From Flavobacterium sp. 83 (GTDB lineage: Bacteria > Bacteroidota > Bacteroidia > Flavobacteriales > Flavobacteriaceae): a DNA stretch of 64,000 nucleotides. Made by a program: the position numbers and the translations under genes. Every line of letters starts with the position of its first letter. Within the stretch, counting starts at the first letter, position 1. Shown piece after piece: positions 53,726-62,723 of the stretch. The DNA lies in the NCBI RefSeq assembly GCF_000744835.1, contig NZ_JQMS01000001.1, positions 1,488,001 to 1,552,000 on the forward strand, given 5' to 3'. Below the pieces are notes generated by a model, which saw only the letters and a list, made by a program, of their open reading frames with translations, searched no databases and was not told the origin of the DNA.

Positions 53726-56700
53726 ATGTTGAAACGTATAGCGTGTTTTTTTCTATTTATAATTTTTGCAAGTTGTTCCAAAGGAAATTCGGATTCCTTG
53801 TTTACCAAATTAGATTCCTCAGAAACTGGAATTAATTTTCAGAATGATGTGAAAAACGGCAAAAACATGAATATTTTCAAATACCGTAATTTTTACAATG
53901 GTGGCGGTGTAGCGATTGGGGATATCAATAATGATGGCTTGGCTGATGTCTTTTTTACTTCTAATCAAGGTACTAATAAGTTGTATTTGAATAAAGGCAA
54001 TTTTAAATTTGAAGACATTTCAACAAAATCTGGAATTGAAGGTAAAAAAGCGTGGTCTACAGGTGTAGTTATGGTTGATATTAATGGGGATGGTTTTTTA
54101 GATATTTATGTTTGTGATGCAGGAAGTAATATAGATGCTATTAGAAAAAGTCAATTGTATATTAATAATAAGAACGGAACTTTTACTGAGAAAGCGGCCG
54201 AATATAATTTGGCAGATACTGGAATTACAACCCATGCAGCCTTTTTTGACTATGATAAGGATGGGGATTTAGATTGTTATATTTTAAATAACAGTTTTAT
54301 TCCGGTGGGGACTTTAAATTATTCTAATAAAAGAGAATTACGTGATAAAGATTGGGATGTTGCCGAAATCCTTAAAGGAGGTGGCGATAAATTAATGCGA
54401 AATGACAATGGTAAATTTGTAGATGTTAGCAAATCAGCGGGAATTTTCAGTAGTTTAATTGGTTTTGGTTTAGGAGTAACTGTAGGCGATGTAAATGGCG
54501 ATTTATATCCAGATATTTATATCTCAAATGATTTTTATGAAAGAGATTATTTATACATAAACAATAAGAACGGTACATTTTCAGAACAAATTCAAGGTTG
54601 GGCAACTCATATCAGTCAATCTTCTATGGGGGCTGATCTAGCAGATGTTAATAACGATGGGAAATCTGATGTTTTTACCACTGATATGTTGCCAGAAGGG
54701 GATGTCCGTTTAAAAACAACAACTAGTTTTGACAATTATGACCTATTGACTAGAAAATTGAATTTGGATTTTTTTAATCAATATATGTCTAATGCATTAC
54801 AAATCAATGACGATAATAATAAATTTGTTGAAGTAGCTAATTATGCAGGTGTGGCTAAAACAGATTGGAGTTGGGGAGCCTTGTTATTTGACATGGATAA
54901 TGATGGGTATAAAGATATTTATGTTTGTAATGGTATTTATCATGACTTGACTAATCAGGATTTTATGGACTTTTTTGCAAATGAATTTTTGCAAAAAATG
55001 ATTGTTACTGGAAAAAAAGAAGAAATTGAAACTATTATTGCTAAAATGCCAAGCACCCCTATTTCAAATTATGCATATAAAAACAATCATAATCTCACTT
55101 TTACAAATAATGCGGTAAGTTGGGGATTGGATACTCCAAGTTTTTCAAATGGTGCAGCATATGGTGATTTAGACAATGATGGCGACCTAGATTTAGTGGT
55201 GAATAACGTTAATATGGAGTCTTTCATTTACAGGAACAATTCAGAGAAAAATAAAGCAAATCATTTTGTTAAATTAAAATTGAAAGGAGAAAATCAAAAT
55301 AAATTTGCAATTGGTAGTGTAGTTGAATTATATGCAGGGAAAGAAATTATTCGCCAAGAACTGATTCCGTCAAGAGGTTTTCAATCTTCTATAGATTATG
55401 TAATGACCTTTGGACTTGGAAATAAAAAAATAGATTCTTTACAAGTAATTTGGCCAAATGGAAAATCCCAAACGATAAAAAAAGTAGTACTCAATTCAAC
55501 TATTAATTTATCCATTGGGGATGCTAAAAAAGAGTATGTTTTTAAAAAAATACAACCAAAAGCAGTATTAAAAGAACTAAAATCAAACTTCTTAGCTCAT
55601 AAAGAAAATGACTACATTGATTTTGATTATGAAGGATTAATCTCTAAAATGCTTTCGCAAGAAGGTCCGTCGTTAGCTATAGGAGATATTAATGGCGATG
55701 GTAATGATGATGTGTTTATTGGGGGTGCTAAAGGACAAGCAGGAAAAATTTATCTGAATAAAGGCAATGATGCTTTCGCTATTTCTTCTCAAAAAGATAT
55801 AGATAGTGATGCTGGTTTTGAAGATACAGCAGCAAGTTTTTTTGATGCTGATAGTGATGGTGACCTAGATTTATTTGTAGGTTCAGGCGGAAATGAAAAA
55901 TCAGATCAAGCTAATTATAAAAATCGTTTGTATTTGAATAATGGGAAAGGGATTTTTGTAAAAAGCAAAAGCAGTATTCCAACAACTAACAACAATGTAT
56001 CGGTGATTGCGCCTTGTGATTTTGATAATGACGGTGATGTTGATGTTTTTGTGGGCAGTAGAAGTGTTCCAGGGGTTTATGGAATCGATCCAAAACATTT
56101 GCTTTTAGAAAATGATGGAAAAGGAAATTTTATAAATATCATCGATAAAAAAGCTTTCAAACTTAATTCGACAGGAATGATCACTGATGCTGTTTGGGAG
56201 GATATTGATAACGACTCTAAGAAAGATTTGATTGTAGTAGGCGATTGGATGGCTCCACAAATCTTTAAAAATACTGGACGACGTTTAGCTGATTTCAAAT
56301 CAAATTTGACAAGCTTTACCGGTTTTTGGAATTCAGTAAACTGCGTTGATTTGAACAATGACGGCAAAAAGGATTTTATTCTTGGGAACAAAGGAACTAA
56401 TACAACGTATAAAGCTTCTTCTAAAAATCCAATGAAATTGTTTGTCAATGATTTTGATAATAACGGAACTATTGAACAAATTACTACTCGTTCTATTGAT
56501 GGTAAGGATATGCCAATAAACTTAAAACAAGAATTAGCAAAACAGATTCCATCTATTAAAAAGAAAAATTTAAGTTACACTGATTATGCAAGTAAATCAG
56601 TACAAGAAATATTTGCTCAAGATGTAGTTGGTAATTCTTTGCAAAAAACAGCTGTGATTCAGGAAAGTGTTGTGGCTATAAATAAAGGGAATGGTCAGTT

Positions 56701-57031
56701 TGAAATTAAAATTTTACCAAAAGAAGTGCAATTTTCTTCGGTAAATACTAGTTGCGTTGTGGATGTTAATAAGGATGGGATTTTAGATATTATTATTGGA
56801 GGAAATCAATATGAATTCAAGCCGCAATTTGGACGATTAGATGCCAGTCATGGAAGTGTTTTGTTAGGGAATAAAAAAGGTTATTTTTCTTGGCTTCCTT
56901 ATGCTAATTCAGGTTTCTTTTTAACTGGAGAAGTGCAAAAGATTAAAACTATTAAAAACAAAAATAATACAACAGCAATTTTAGCTGTACTCAATAATAA
57001 TACTCCAAAACTATTTACAAGCAATGAATAA
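53726..57031 (+). CDS. FG-GAP/VCBS-repeat lipoprotein with UnbV domain, copy 1
   Basis: 1101 residues. Lipobox FASCSKG (Cys about residue 16). Two blocks of beta-propeller-like FG-GAP repeats with Ca-binding loops: DINNDGLADVFF, DINGDGFLDIYV, DYDKDGDLDCYI, DMDNDGYKDIYV and DLDNDGDLDLVV in the first half, and DINGDGNDDVFI, DADSDGDLDLFV, DFDNDGDVDVFV and DLNNDGKKDFIL in the second. Between them (about 510-605) lies an ASPIC/UnbV domain (IGSVVELYAGKEII, QELIPSRGFQSS, LQVIWPNGKSQT). Such CRTAC1-type proteins often follow susCD genes, and a surface role in binding substrate is inferred, not shown. The next paralogue overlaps by 8 bp. Confidence 0.85.
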   Translation: MLKRIACFFLFIIFASCSKGNSDSLFTKLDSSETGINFQNDVKNGKNMNIFKYRNFYNGGGVAIGDINNDGLADVFFTSNQGTNKLYLNKGNFKFEDISTKSGIEGKKAWSTGVVMVDINGDGFLDIYVCDAGSNIDAIRKSQLYINNKNGTFTEKAAEYNLADTGITTHAAFFDYDKDGDLDCYILNNSFIPVGTLNYSNKRELRDKDWDVAEILKGGGDKLMRNDNGKFVDVSKSAGIFSSLIGFGLGVTVGDVNGDLYPDIYISNDFYERDYLYINNKNGTFSEQIQGWATHISQSSMGADLADVNNDGKSDVFTTDMLPEGDVRLKTTTSFDNYDLLTRKLNLDFFNQYMSNALQINDDNNKFVEVANYAGVAKTDWSWGALLFDMDNDGYKDIYVCNGIYHDLTNQDFMDFFANEFLQKMIVTGKKEEIETIIAKMPSTPISNYAYKNNHNLTFTNNAVSWGLDTPSFSNGAAYGDLDNDGDLDLVVNNVNMESFIYRNNSEKNKANHFVKLKLKGENQNKFAIGSVVELYAGKEIIRQELIPSRGFQSSIDYVMTFGLGNKKIDSLQVIWPNGKSQTIKKVVLNSTINLSIGDAKKEYVFKKIQPKAVLKELKSNFLAHKENDYIDFDYEGLISKMLSQEGPSLAIGDINGDGNDDVFIGGAKGQAGKIYLNKGNDAFAISSQKDIDSDAGFEDTAASFFDADSDGDLDLFVGSGGNEKSDQANYKNRLYLNNGKGIFVKSKSSIPTTNNNVSVIAPCDFDNDGDVDVFVGSRSVPGVYGIDPKHLLLENDGKGNFINIIDKKAFKLNSTGMITDAVWEDIDNDSKKDLIVVGDWMAPQIFKNTGRRLADFKSNLTSFTGFWNSVNCVDLNNDGKKDFILGNKGTNTTYKASSKNPMKLFVNDFDNNGTIEQITTRSIDGKDMPINLKQELAKQIPSIKKKNLSYTDYASKSVQEIFAQDVVGNSLQKTAVIQESVVAINKGNGQFEIKILPKEVQFSSVNTSCVVDVNKDGILDIIIGGNQYEFKPQFGRLDASHGSVLLGNKKGYFSWLPYANSGFFLTGEVQKIKTIKNKNNTTAILAVLNNNTPKLFTSNE

Positions 57032-60000
57032 TTTTTTTAAAATAGGCCTAGCATCATTGCTATTTATTAGTTGTTCGAAAAATGAAAATTTATTATTTGA
57101 AAAACTATCACCAGAAGAAAGCAATATAAAGTTTAATAATCAATTAGATGCCTCAAAAAACATTTCCATTTTAGATTATCTCTATTATTACAATGGAGGC
57201 GGGGTAGCTTTGGGAGATATTAATAATGATGGTTTAGTAGATATTTATTTTACGTCCAATCAAGGAAAAAATAAGTTATACCTCAATAAAGGCGGTAATA
57301 AATTTGAGGATATTTCTGTAAAAGCAGGAATAGAGGGAGAAAGTGATTGGAAAACAGGTTCTATTATGGCCGATGTCAATGGAGATGGGTATTTAGATAT
57401 CTATGTTTGCGCGGTAGTTGGAATCAATGGATTTGAAGGTCATAATGAATTGTTTATTAATAACAAAAACAATACCTTCACTGAGAGTGCTGCAGAATAT
57501 GGATTAGATCTTGATAATTATAGTTCTTCAGTAGCGTTTTTTGATTACGATGGCGATGGTGATTTAGATATGTATTTGTTAAATCATGCTATTCATTCAG
57601 AAGCATCTTATGGTAAAGCTGATATTCGAAATAAAAGAAATTATGAAAGTGGCGATAAACTATTTAGAAATGACAATGGTAAATTTGTTGATGTCAGCGA
57701 GCAAGCAGGAATTTTTGGTGGTGCTAATGGATATGGTTTAGGTATTGCAGTTTCTGATTTTAATTTAGATGGAAATCCTGACATTTATATTTGTAACGAT
57801 TTTCATGAAGATGATTATTATTACTTGAATAATGGGGATGGTACATTTACTGAAAGCATGAAGAATTATTTTGGGCATACCAGCAGATTCTCAATGGGAG
57901 TTGATGTCGCTGATATCAATCACGATGGTTTTCCAGATATAATGACATTAGACATGCTTCCTGAGGATGAAAAAGTCTTGAAATCTTCAGCTGGTGATGA
58001 TAATCCTCAAATGTTAAAAGTTAGAACGGAGAAATTGGGGTATCATTATCAGTATACCAGAAATATGTTGCAAATCAACCAGGCAGGGAAACACTTTACA
58101 GAAACAGCTTTGTTGAGCGGGATTGCAGCATCAGACTGGAGTTGGAGTACATTATTTGCAGATTATGATCAAGATGGGGAACAAGATATATTTATTTGTA
58201 ATGGAATTCCAAAACGACCAAATGATTTGGATTACATTAAGTATTTTTCAAATGACAATGTAAAAAATAAACTAAATACAACGAAGTTATTAGATAAACA
58301 GGCATTGAAGAAAATGCCTAAAGGTAATGTGACCAATTATGTGTTTCAAGGAGGTAAAGATTTGCGATTTAAGAATAGGTCTAATGAATGGATAGAAAAC
58401 GATTCTATTATTTCAAATGGAGGTGCTTATGCCGATTTAGATAATGATGGTGACTTGGATATTGTAACTAATAATTTGAATAGTGTTGCTTCTATTTATA
58501 TTAATAAGACCGATAATAAGGCTAATTATCTAAAATTAAAATTGCGTTTTGGAGGTAAGAACACTTTTGGAATAGGAAGTAAAGTGATTTCATATGTAAA
58601 AGGTAAAAAACAATTTAAAGAAATTCAAACCACTCGTGGTTTTCAATCTAGTTCAGAACCTATAATTCATTTTGGTTTTGGAAAAATAAAGCAAGTAGAT
58701 TCTATTCAGGTAATTTGGCCCGATAAAACGGTTCAAACCCTTAAAAATGTAAAAACCAATCAGACCATTACAATTCAACCTAATAAGGGTCGTAAAACAT
58801 TTAATTATGCAAAATTACATCCTGCGATTTTGCCTGTTTTTAAAAAATCAGAAGCTAATTTAGGAATCGATTTTACGCATCAAGAAAATGACTTTGTTGA
58901 TTTTACTGCTCAAAAATTAATACCATATCAACGTTCTGATCGTGGACCAGCAACTGTTGTAGGAGACTTGAATAATGACGGTAAACAAGATATTTTCTTT
59001 GGAGGTTCACAAGGAAAGTTGGCGGCGATTTACCTTCAAAATGAAAAAGGATTTACAAAAAAAGGATTCAATTCAATTTCTTTAGATTCCATTTATGAAG
59101 ATGCATCTGCAGTGATTGGAGATTTCAATGGAGACAAACAAAATGATTTGATTGTTGCGTCTGGTAGTGGACAATATGCTGCTGATTTAGTTCATAGATT
59201 GTATTTAGGAAATACACTAATTAAAAGTGGTTTTCCAGACACAAAAGCAATGAATGCTTCGGTTATTAAAACAATTGATTATGATAAAGACGGTGATTTA
59301 GATTTATTTATTGGAAATAATTCTAAGTATAATAGTTTTGGGCGTATGCCGGATTGTTACCTATTAAATAATAACAAAGGGAAGTTTTCGATAGTTCAAA
59401 GTAATAGCTTTGCTGGAATCGGAATGGTTACAGATGCGGTGGTTACAGATTTTAATAATGACGGAAGTCTAGATTTGATAGTTGTGGGTGAATGGATGAA
59501 ACCTAAATTTTTCGCTAATGTAAAAGGAAGCTTTAAAGAGGTTACAGAAAGTCTTTTACCAGGAAATCAGAATGGTTTGTGGCAGTCTATTTGTGCATTT
59601 GATATTGACCATGATGGTGATCAGGATTATTTAGTGGGCAACTGGGGAATGAATTCAAAATTCAAAGCCTCTCAAGATTTTCCTATGAAGATGTATTATG
59701 ATGATTTTGATACAAACGACACTTTTGAAACAATTGTTGCTATCGAAAAAAACGGAAAATACTACACTACATTGGGATTAGATGAGTTAGCAGAAGAATT
59801 TAGTGGGATGTTGAAAAAGAAATTTAATAGTTATAAATCCTTTGCTGGGAAAACACTTGAGGAAGTTTTTGATCCTAAGATGTTAGATAAAGCTAAATTA
59901 TATGAAGTTCATAATCTAAAATCGGGATATTTAAGAAATGACAAAGGGAAGTTTACTTTTGTTCCTTTTTCGAATAAGATGCAAGTAAGCCCAATTACAA

Positions 60001-60281
60001 GTTTTGTAAAAGCTGATTTTGATGGTGACGGTCAAGACGAAGTTTTTGCTGCGGGAAATTATTTTGGGGTGACTCCATATCATAGCCGATTTGATGGCTT
60101 TTCGGGAGCGTTAATTAAAAACCAAAAAACAATATATTTGGGAAATCAAATAGGAATTGATTTGACACAAAAAGCAGTTCGTCATTTAAATATTATACCA
60201 TTTAATGGGAAGAACTATTTATTGGTAACTATAAACAATAAAAAATCGGAAGTATATGAACTTCCGATGAATAAGAACTAA
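57024..60281 (+). CDS. FG-GAP/VCBS-repeat lipoprotein with UnbV domain, copy 2
   Basis: 1085 residues, lipobox LFISCSK (Cys about residue 16). It has the same architecture as the protein before it: FG-GAP loops (DINNDGLVDIYF, DVNGDGYLDIYV, DYDGDGDLDMYL, DYDQDGEQDIFI, DLDNDGDLDIVT), an ASPIC/UnbV domain near the middle (GIGSKVISYVKGKKQF, TTRGFQSSSEPI, IQVIWPDKTVQT), then DLNNDGKQDIFF, DYDKDGDLDLFI, DIDHDGDQDYLV and DFDGDGQDEVFA. The two copies are plainly paralogues yet differ throughout, so the duplication is old. Its start overlaps the end of copy 1 by 8 bp, suggesting the two are made in equal amounts and perhaps form a complex. Confidence 0.85.
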   Translation: MNNFFKIGLASLLFISCSKNENLLFEKLSPEESNIKFNNQLDASKNISILDYLYYYNGGGVALGDINNDGLVDIYFTSNQGKNKLYLNKGGNKFEDISVKAGIEGESDWKTGSIMADVNGDGYLDIYVCAVVGINGFEGHNELFINNKNNTFTESAAEYGLDLDNYSSSVAFFDYDGDGDLDMYLLNHAIHSEASYGKADIRNKRNYESGDKLFRNDNGKFVDVSEQAGIFGGANGYGLGIAVSDFNLDGNPDIYICNDFHEDDYYYLNNGDGTFTESMKNYFGHTSRFSMGVDVADINHDGFPDIMTLDMLPEDEKVLKSSAGDDNPQMLKVRTEKLGYHYQYTRNMLQINQAGKHFTETALLSGIAASDWSWSTLFADYDQDGEQDIFICNGIPKRPNDLDYIKYFSNDNVKNKLNTTKLLDKQALKKMPKGNVTNYVFQGGKDLRFKNRSNEWIENDSIISNGGAYADLDNDGDLDIVTNNLNSVASIYINKTDNKANYLKLKLRFGGKNTFGIGSKVISYVKGKKQFKEIQTTRGFQSSSEPIIHFGFGKIKQVDSIQVIWPDKTVQTLKNVKTNQTITIQPNKGRKTFNYAKLHPAILPVFKKSEANLGIDFTHQENDFVDFTAQKLIPYQRSDRGPATVVGDLNNDGKQDIFFGGSQGKLAAIYLQNEKGFTKKGFNSISLDSIYEDASAVIGDFNGDKQNDLIVASGSGQYAADLVHRLYLGNTLIKSGFPDTKAMNASVIKTIDYDKDGDLDLFIGNNSKYNSFGRMPDCYLLNNNKGKFSIVQSNSFAGIGMVTDAVVTDFNNDGSLDLIVVGEWMKPKFFANVKGSFKEVTESLLPGNQNGLWQSICAFDIDHDGDQDYLVGNWGMNSKFKASQDFPMKMYYDDFDTNDTFETIVAIEKNGKYYTTLGLDELAEEFSGMLKKKFNSYKSFAGKTLEEVFDPKMLDKAKLYEVHNLKSGYLRNDKGKFTFVPFSNKMQVSPITSFVKADFDGDGQDEVFAAGNYFGVTPYHSRFDGFSGALIKNQKTIYLGNQIGIDLTQKAVRHLNIIPFNGKNYLLVTINNKKSEVYELPMNKN

Positions 60282-60300
60282 AAACAATCAAATAATAAAA

Positions 60301-61659
60301 ATGAAAACTAAAATTTATCTTTTAGGAATTATGGTGCTTCTTTTTGCTTCTTGTAAAAAAGAAAAAACCATTGTTATTACAACCAGTGATTATTGCTCAG
60401 CGATTGATACAGTGACAGGGATTATGGTTCATGATATTTTCTCTCCCCCGGTCGCCAGTAGAATTTATGTTTATCCAAATATTGCAGCTTATGAAATTAT
60501 GGCTCAAAACAGCCCTAAATATAAAAGTCTACAAGGACAATTAAAAGGATTGGATTCGATTCCTAAACTAGATCCAAAAAGTGGAGTAAATAAAAAGTTA
60601 GCTGCAGTTATTGCCCATATTGAGGTGAGTAAACAATTAATTTTTTCAGAAGAAGCATTAGGGATATACAGAGATAGTTTGTACCAAAAATGGGAAGATG
60701 AGAATGCTAAAGAATTTTTAGTTTCTAAAGAATATGGCTTAAAAGTAGCGGATCGAATTAAAAAATGGATGGGAAAAGACAATTACAAGCAAACCCGAAC
60801 TTTTTCTAAATTTTCGGTTCATGCTAATCAGCCTGGAAGATGGCAACCTACTCCTCCGGCTTATATGGATGCAGTTGAACCACATTGGGGTGAAATAAGA
60901 ACTTTAGTTATGGATTCGGCTGCTCAATTTAAAGCAATTCCGCCTCATCCTTTTTCTACGGATAAAAATTCTGCTTTTTACAAAGAAGCAAAAGAAACCT
61001 ATGATGTGGGAAATATGATTTCCAAAAAATTAATTGCAATGGAGAAAAATAAAAGTGCTGTTATTCCAGAAGAATCTGCAATTGCAACTTTTTGGGACTG
61101 TAATCCATATGCTACGGTAACTCAAGGGCACATGATGTTTGCCAAGAAGAAAAATTCACCAGATGCACATTGGATGAATATTACTAAAATTGCATTGACA
61201 AAATCTAATGCTGATTTTGAAACTGCTGTTTTTGCCTATACTAAAACCTCGATAGGTGTTTTTGAAAGTATTATTAGTTGTTGGAATGGAAAATTTAAAA
61301 CTAATGTAGTTAGACCCGAAACTTATATTAATCAAAATATTGATGAAAATTGGAGGCCTCAATTGCAAACGCCTCCTTTTCCTGAATACACTAGTGGACA
61401 TTCAGTGATTTCTTCTTGTTCGTCACTGATTTTGACTTCTATTTTTGGTGATAATTTTAGTTACATTGATGATTCTGAAATTCCTTTCGGGCTTCCTAAA
61501 AGACCTTTCAAATCATTTAAGCAAGCTGCGGCAGAGGCTTCAATTAGTAGATTGTATGGAGGTATTCATTATAGAGCTGCAATTGAAAATGGCGTAGTTC
61601 AAGGCACAAATATAGGTACATATATTAATAGTAAAATCAATTTTTTTAAATCTAAATAA
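60301..61659 (+). CDS. Vanadium-haloperoxidase/PAP2-type lipoprotein
   Basis: 452 residues. Lipobox LLFASCKK (Cys about residue 18). The C-terminal half has the full phosphate/vanadate pocket of this superfamily: the Lys and Arg in KFKTNVVRPETY, the loop PEYTSGHSVISS with Ser-Gly-His, and SRLYGGIHYRAA with Arg and His. The family contains vanadium-dependent haloperoxidases and acid phosphatases; the sequence alone does not decide between them. Members next to FG-GAP/UnbV proteins and SusCD occur in other Bacteroidota; the role is unknown. It follows the second UnbV gene by 19 bp. Confidence 0.82.
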   Translation: MKTKIYLLGIMVLLFASCKKEKTIVITTSDYCSAIDTVTGIMVHDIFSPPVASRIYVYPNIAAYEIMAQNSPKYKSLQGQLKGLDSIPKLDPKSGVNKKLAAVIAHIEVSKQLIFSEEALGIYRDSLYQKWEDENAKEFLVSKEYGLKVADRIKKWMGKDNYKQTRTFSKFSVHANQPGRWQPTPPAYMDAVEPHWGEIRTLVMDSAAQFKAIPPHPFSTDKNSAFYKEAKETYDVGNMISKKLIAMEKNKSAVIPEESAIATFWDCNPYATVTQGHMMFAKKKNSPDAHWMNITKIALTKSNADFETAVFAYTKTSIGVFESIISCWNGKFKTNVVRPETYINQNIDENWRPQLQTPPFPEYTSGHSVISSCSSLILTSIFGDNFSYIDDSEIPFGLPKRPFKSFKQAAAEASISRLYGGIHYRAAIENGVVQGTNIGTYINSKINFFKSK

Positions 61660-61673
61660 ATCAAATTTATATA

Positions 61674-62588
61674 ATGAATAACAAGTTAAAATGGTTATTA
61701 GTTGTCGTTTTGCTTTCTGTTTTAGGATGGTATTTCTTTTTAAAGCAATCGGATTACACTATTACTTTTAAGGTTAATGCCGCTTCAGGAACTATATCGC
61801 AAGGGATCATGGAATGGACTTCTATTCGATCTAAAAATCAAAATGAATTTTATACTCTTGTAGAAAAGAGGAATTATGATTTCATCAAACAAAAGATGAA
61901 AAAAGGAAATGAAGAACTGGAATACACTTGGGACATGAAATCAATAAACGATTCAACGACGAATGTTACCATTGGAATAAAAGATTTAAATCATTCACTT
62001 TACAATAGGTTAACGGCTCCTTTTGTTTCAACCAAGTTTAAAACGGAACAAATCGATAAAATAAAATCATTTAAACTGGGTCTTGAAGACCATATTGACG
62101 ATTTTAAAATTAAAATTGATGGTGAAGGATCTTCTAAAGAAATGTATGTAGCGTATATTTCTTTAAAAAGTGTCATGCAAGAAAAAGCACAGACTATGAT
62201 TGGATATGATCCCAGTATTGTAGGGTATTTAGATAAAAATAAAATTAAAATAATTGGTTATCGTCCCTATTTAGAAATTACCGATTGGGATCAGGATAAA
62301 GAAACGGTTAGTTTTAATTATTGTTTTCCAATTACCAAAAATGCAAAATATGTTCCAGATGTAAATGTCAAGTTTAAAACGATACCTGCTATTAAGGGTC
62401 TTCAGGCAACATATTTTGGGAATTATAGGACTTCTGATAGAGCTTGGTTTGCACTATTGGATTATGCAAAGGAACATGGTTATAAATTAGAAAATAAACC
62501 ATTGGAGCATTTTCTCGCAAATCCCTTTAATGGTGGCGATGAAATGCAGTGGGAAACAAAAATAATTATCCCATTTGAGAAAAAATAA
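61674..62588 (+). CDS. Membrane-anchored SRPBCC plus GyrI-like (effector-binding) protein
   Basis: 304 residues. One N-terminal membrane helix (about 7-23, LLVVVLLSVLGWYFFL), so the rest faces the periplasm. Residues about 28-130 look like a START/SRPBCC-type domain (ITFKVNAASGTISQGIMEW). Residues about 150-304 match the GyrI-like small-molecule binding fold of AraC/MerR effector domains (MYVAYISLKS, IGYRPYLEI, GLQATYFGNYRTSDRAWFAL, WETKIIIPF). A soluble effector-binding domain outside the cytoplasm and without a DNA-binding head is unusual; it may bind a ligand or a lipid. The gene is 14 bp after the haloperoxidase-like gene. Confidence 0.7.
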   Translation: MNNKLKWLLVVVLLSVLGWYFFLKQSDYTITFKVNAASGTISQGIMEWTSIRSKNQNEFYTLVEKRNYDFIKQKMKKGNEELEYTWDMKSINDSTTNVTIGIKDLNHSLYNRLTAPFVSTKFKTEQIDKIKSFKLGLEDHIDDFKIKIDGEGSSKEMYVAYISLKSVMQEKAQTMIGYDPSIVGYLDKNKIKIIGYRPYLEITDWDQDKETVSFNYCFPITKNAKYVPDVNVKFKTIPAIKGLQATYFGNYRTSDRAWFALLDYAKEHGYKLENKPLEHFLANPFNGGDEMQWETKIIIPFEKK

Positions 62589-62617
62589 AGGTTAAAAATT
62601 TAGATAATTTCAATGTT

Positions 62618-62652
62618 TCGAAAACGTTTTCGGTTGTCCCGAAAACGTTTTT
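62618..62652 (+). promoter_or_regulatory. Tandem LacI-type operators before the terminal transporter gene
   Basis: The perfect palindrome CGAAAACGTTTTCG (62618-62631) and CGAAAACGTTTTTG (62639-62652), centres 21 bp apart, 71 bp before the transporter start codon. It is the third such pair in 16.4 kb. Confidence 0.8.
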
Positions 62653-62723
62653 GTTTTAATAATGTATTGAATTGGGAATTTTAAAATTAAATTTAAAAAA
62701 AATTAACAAATTAACGAACTAGA

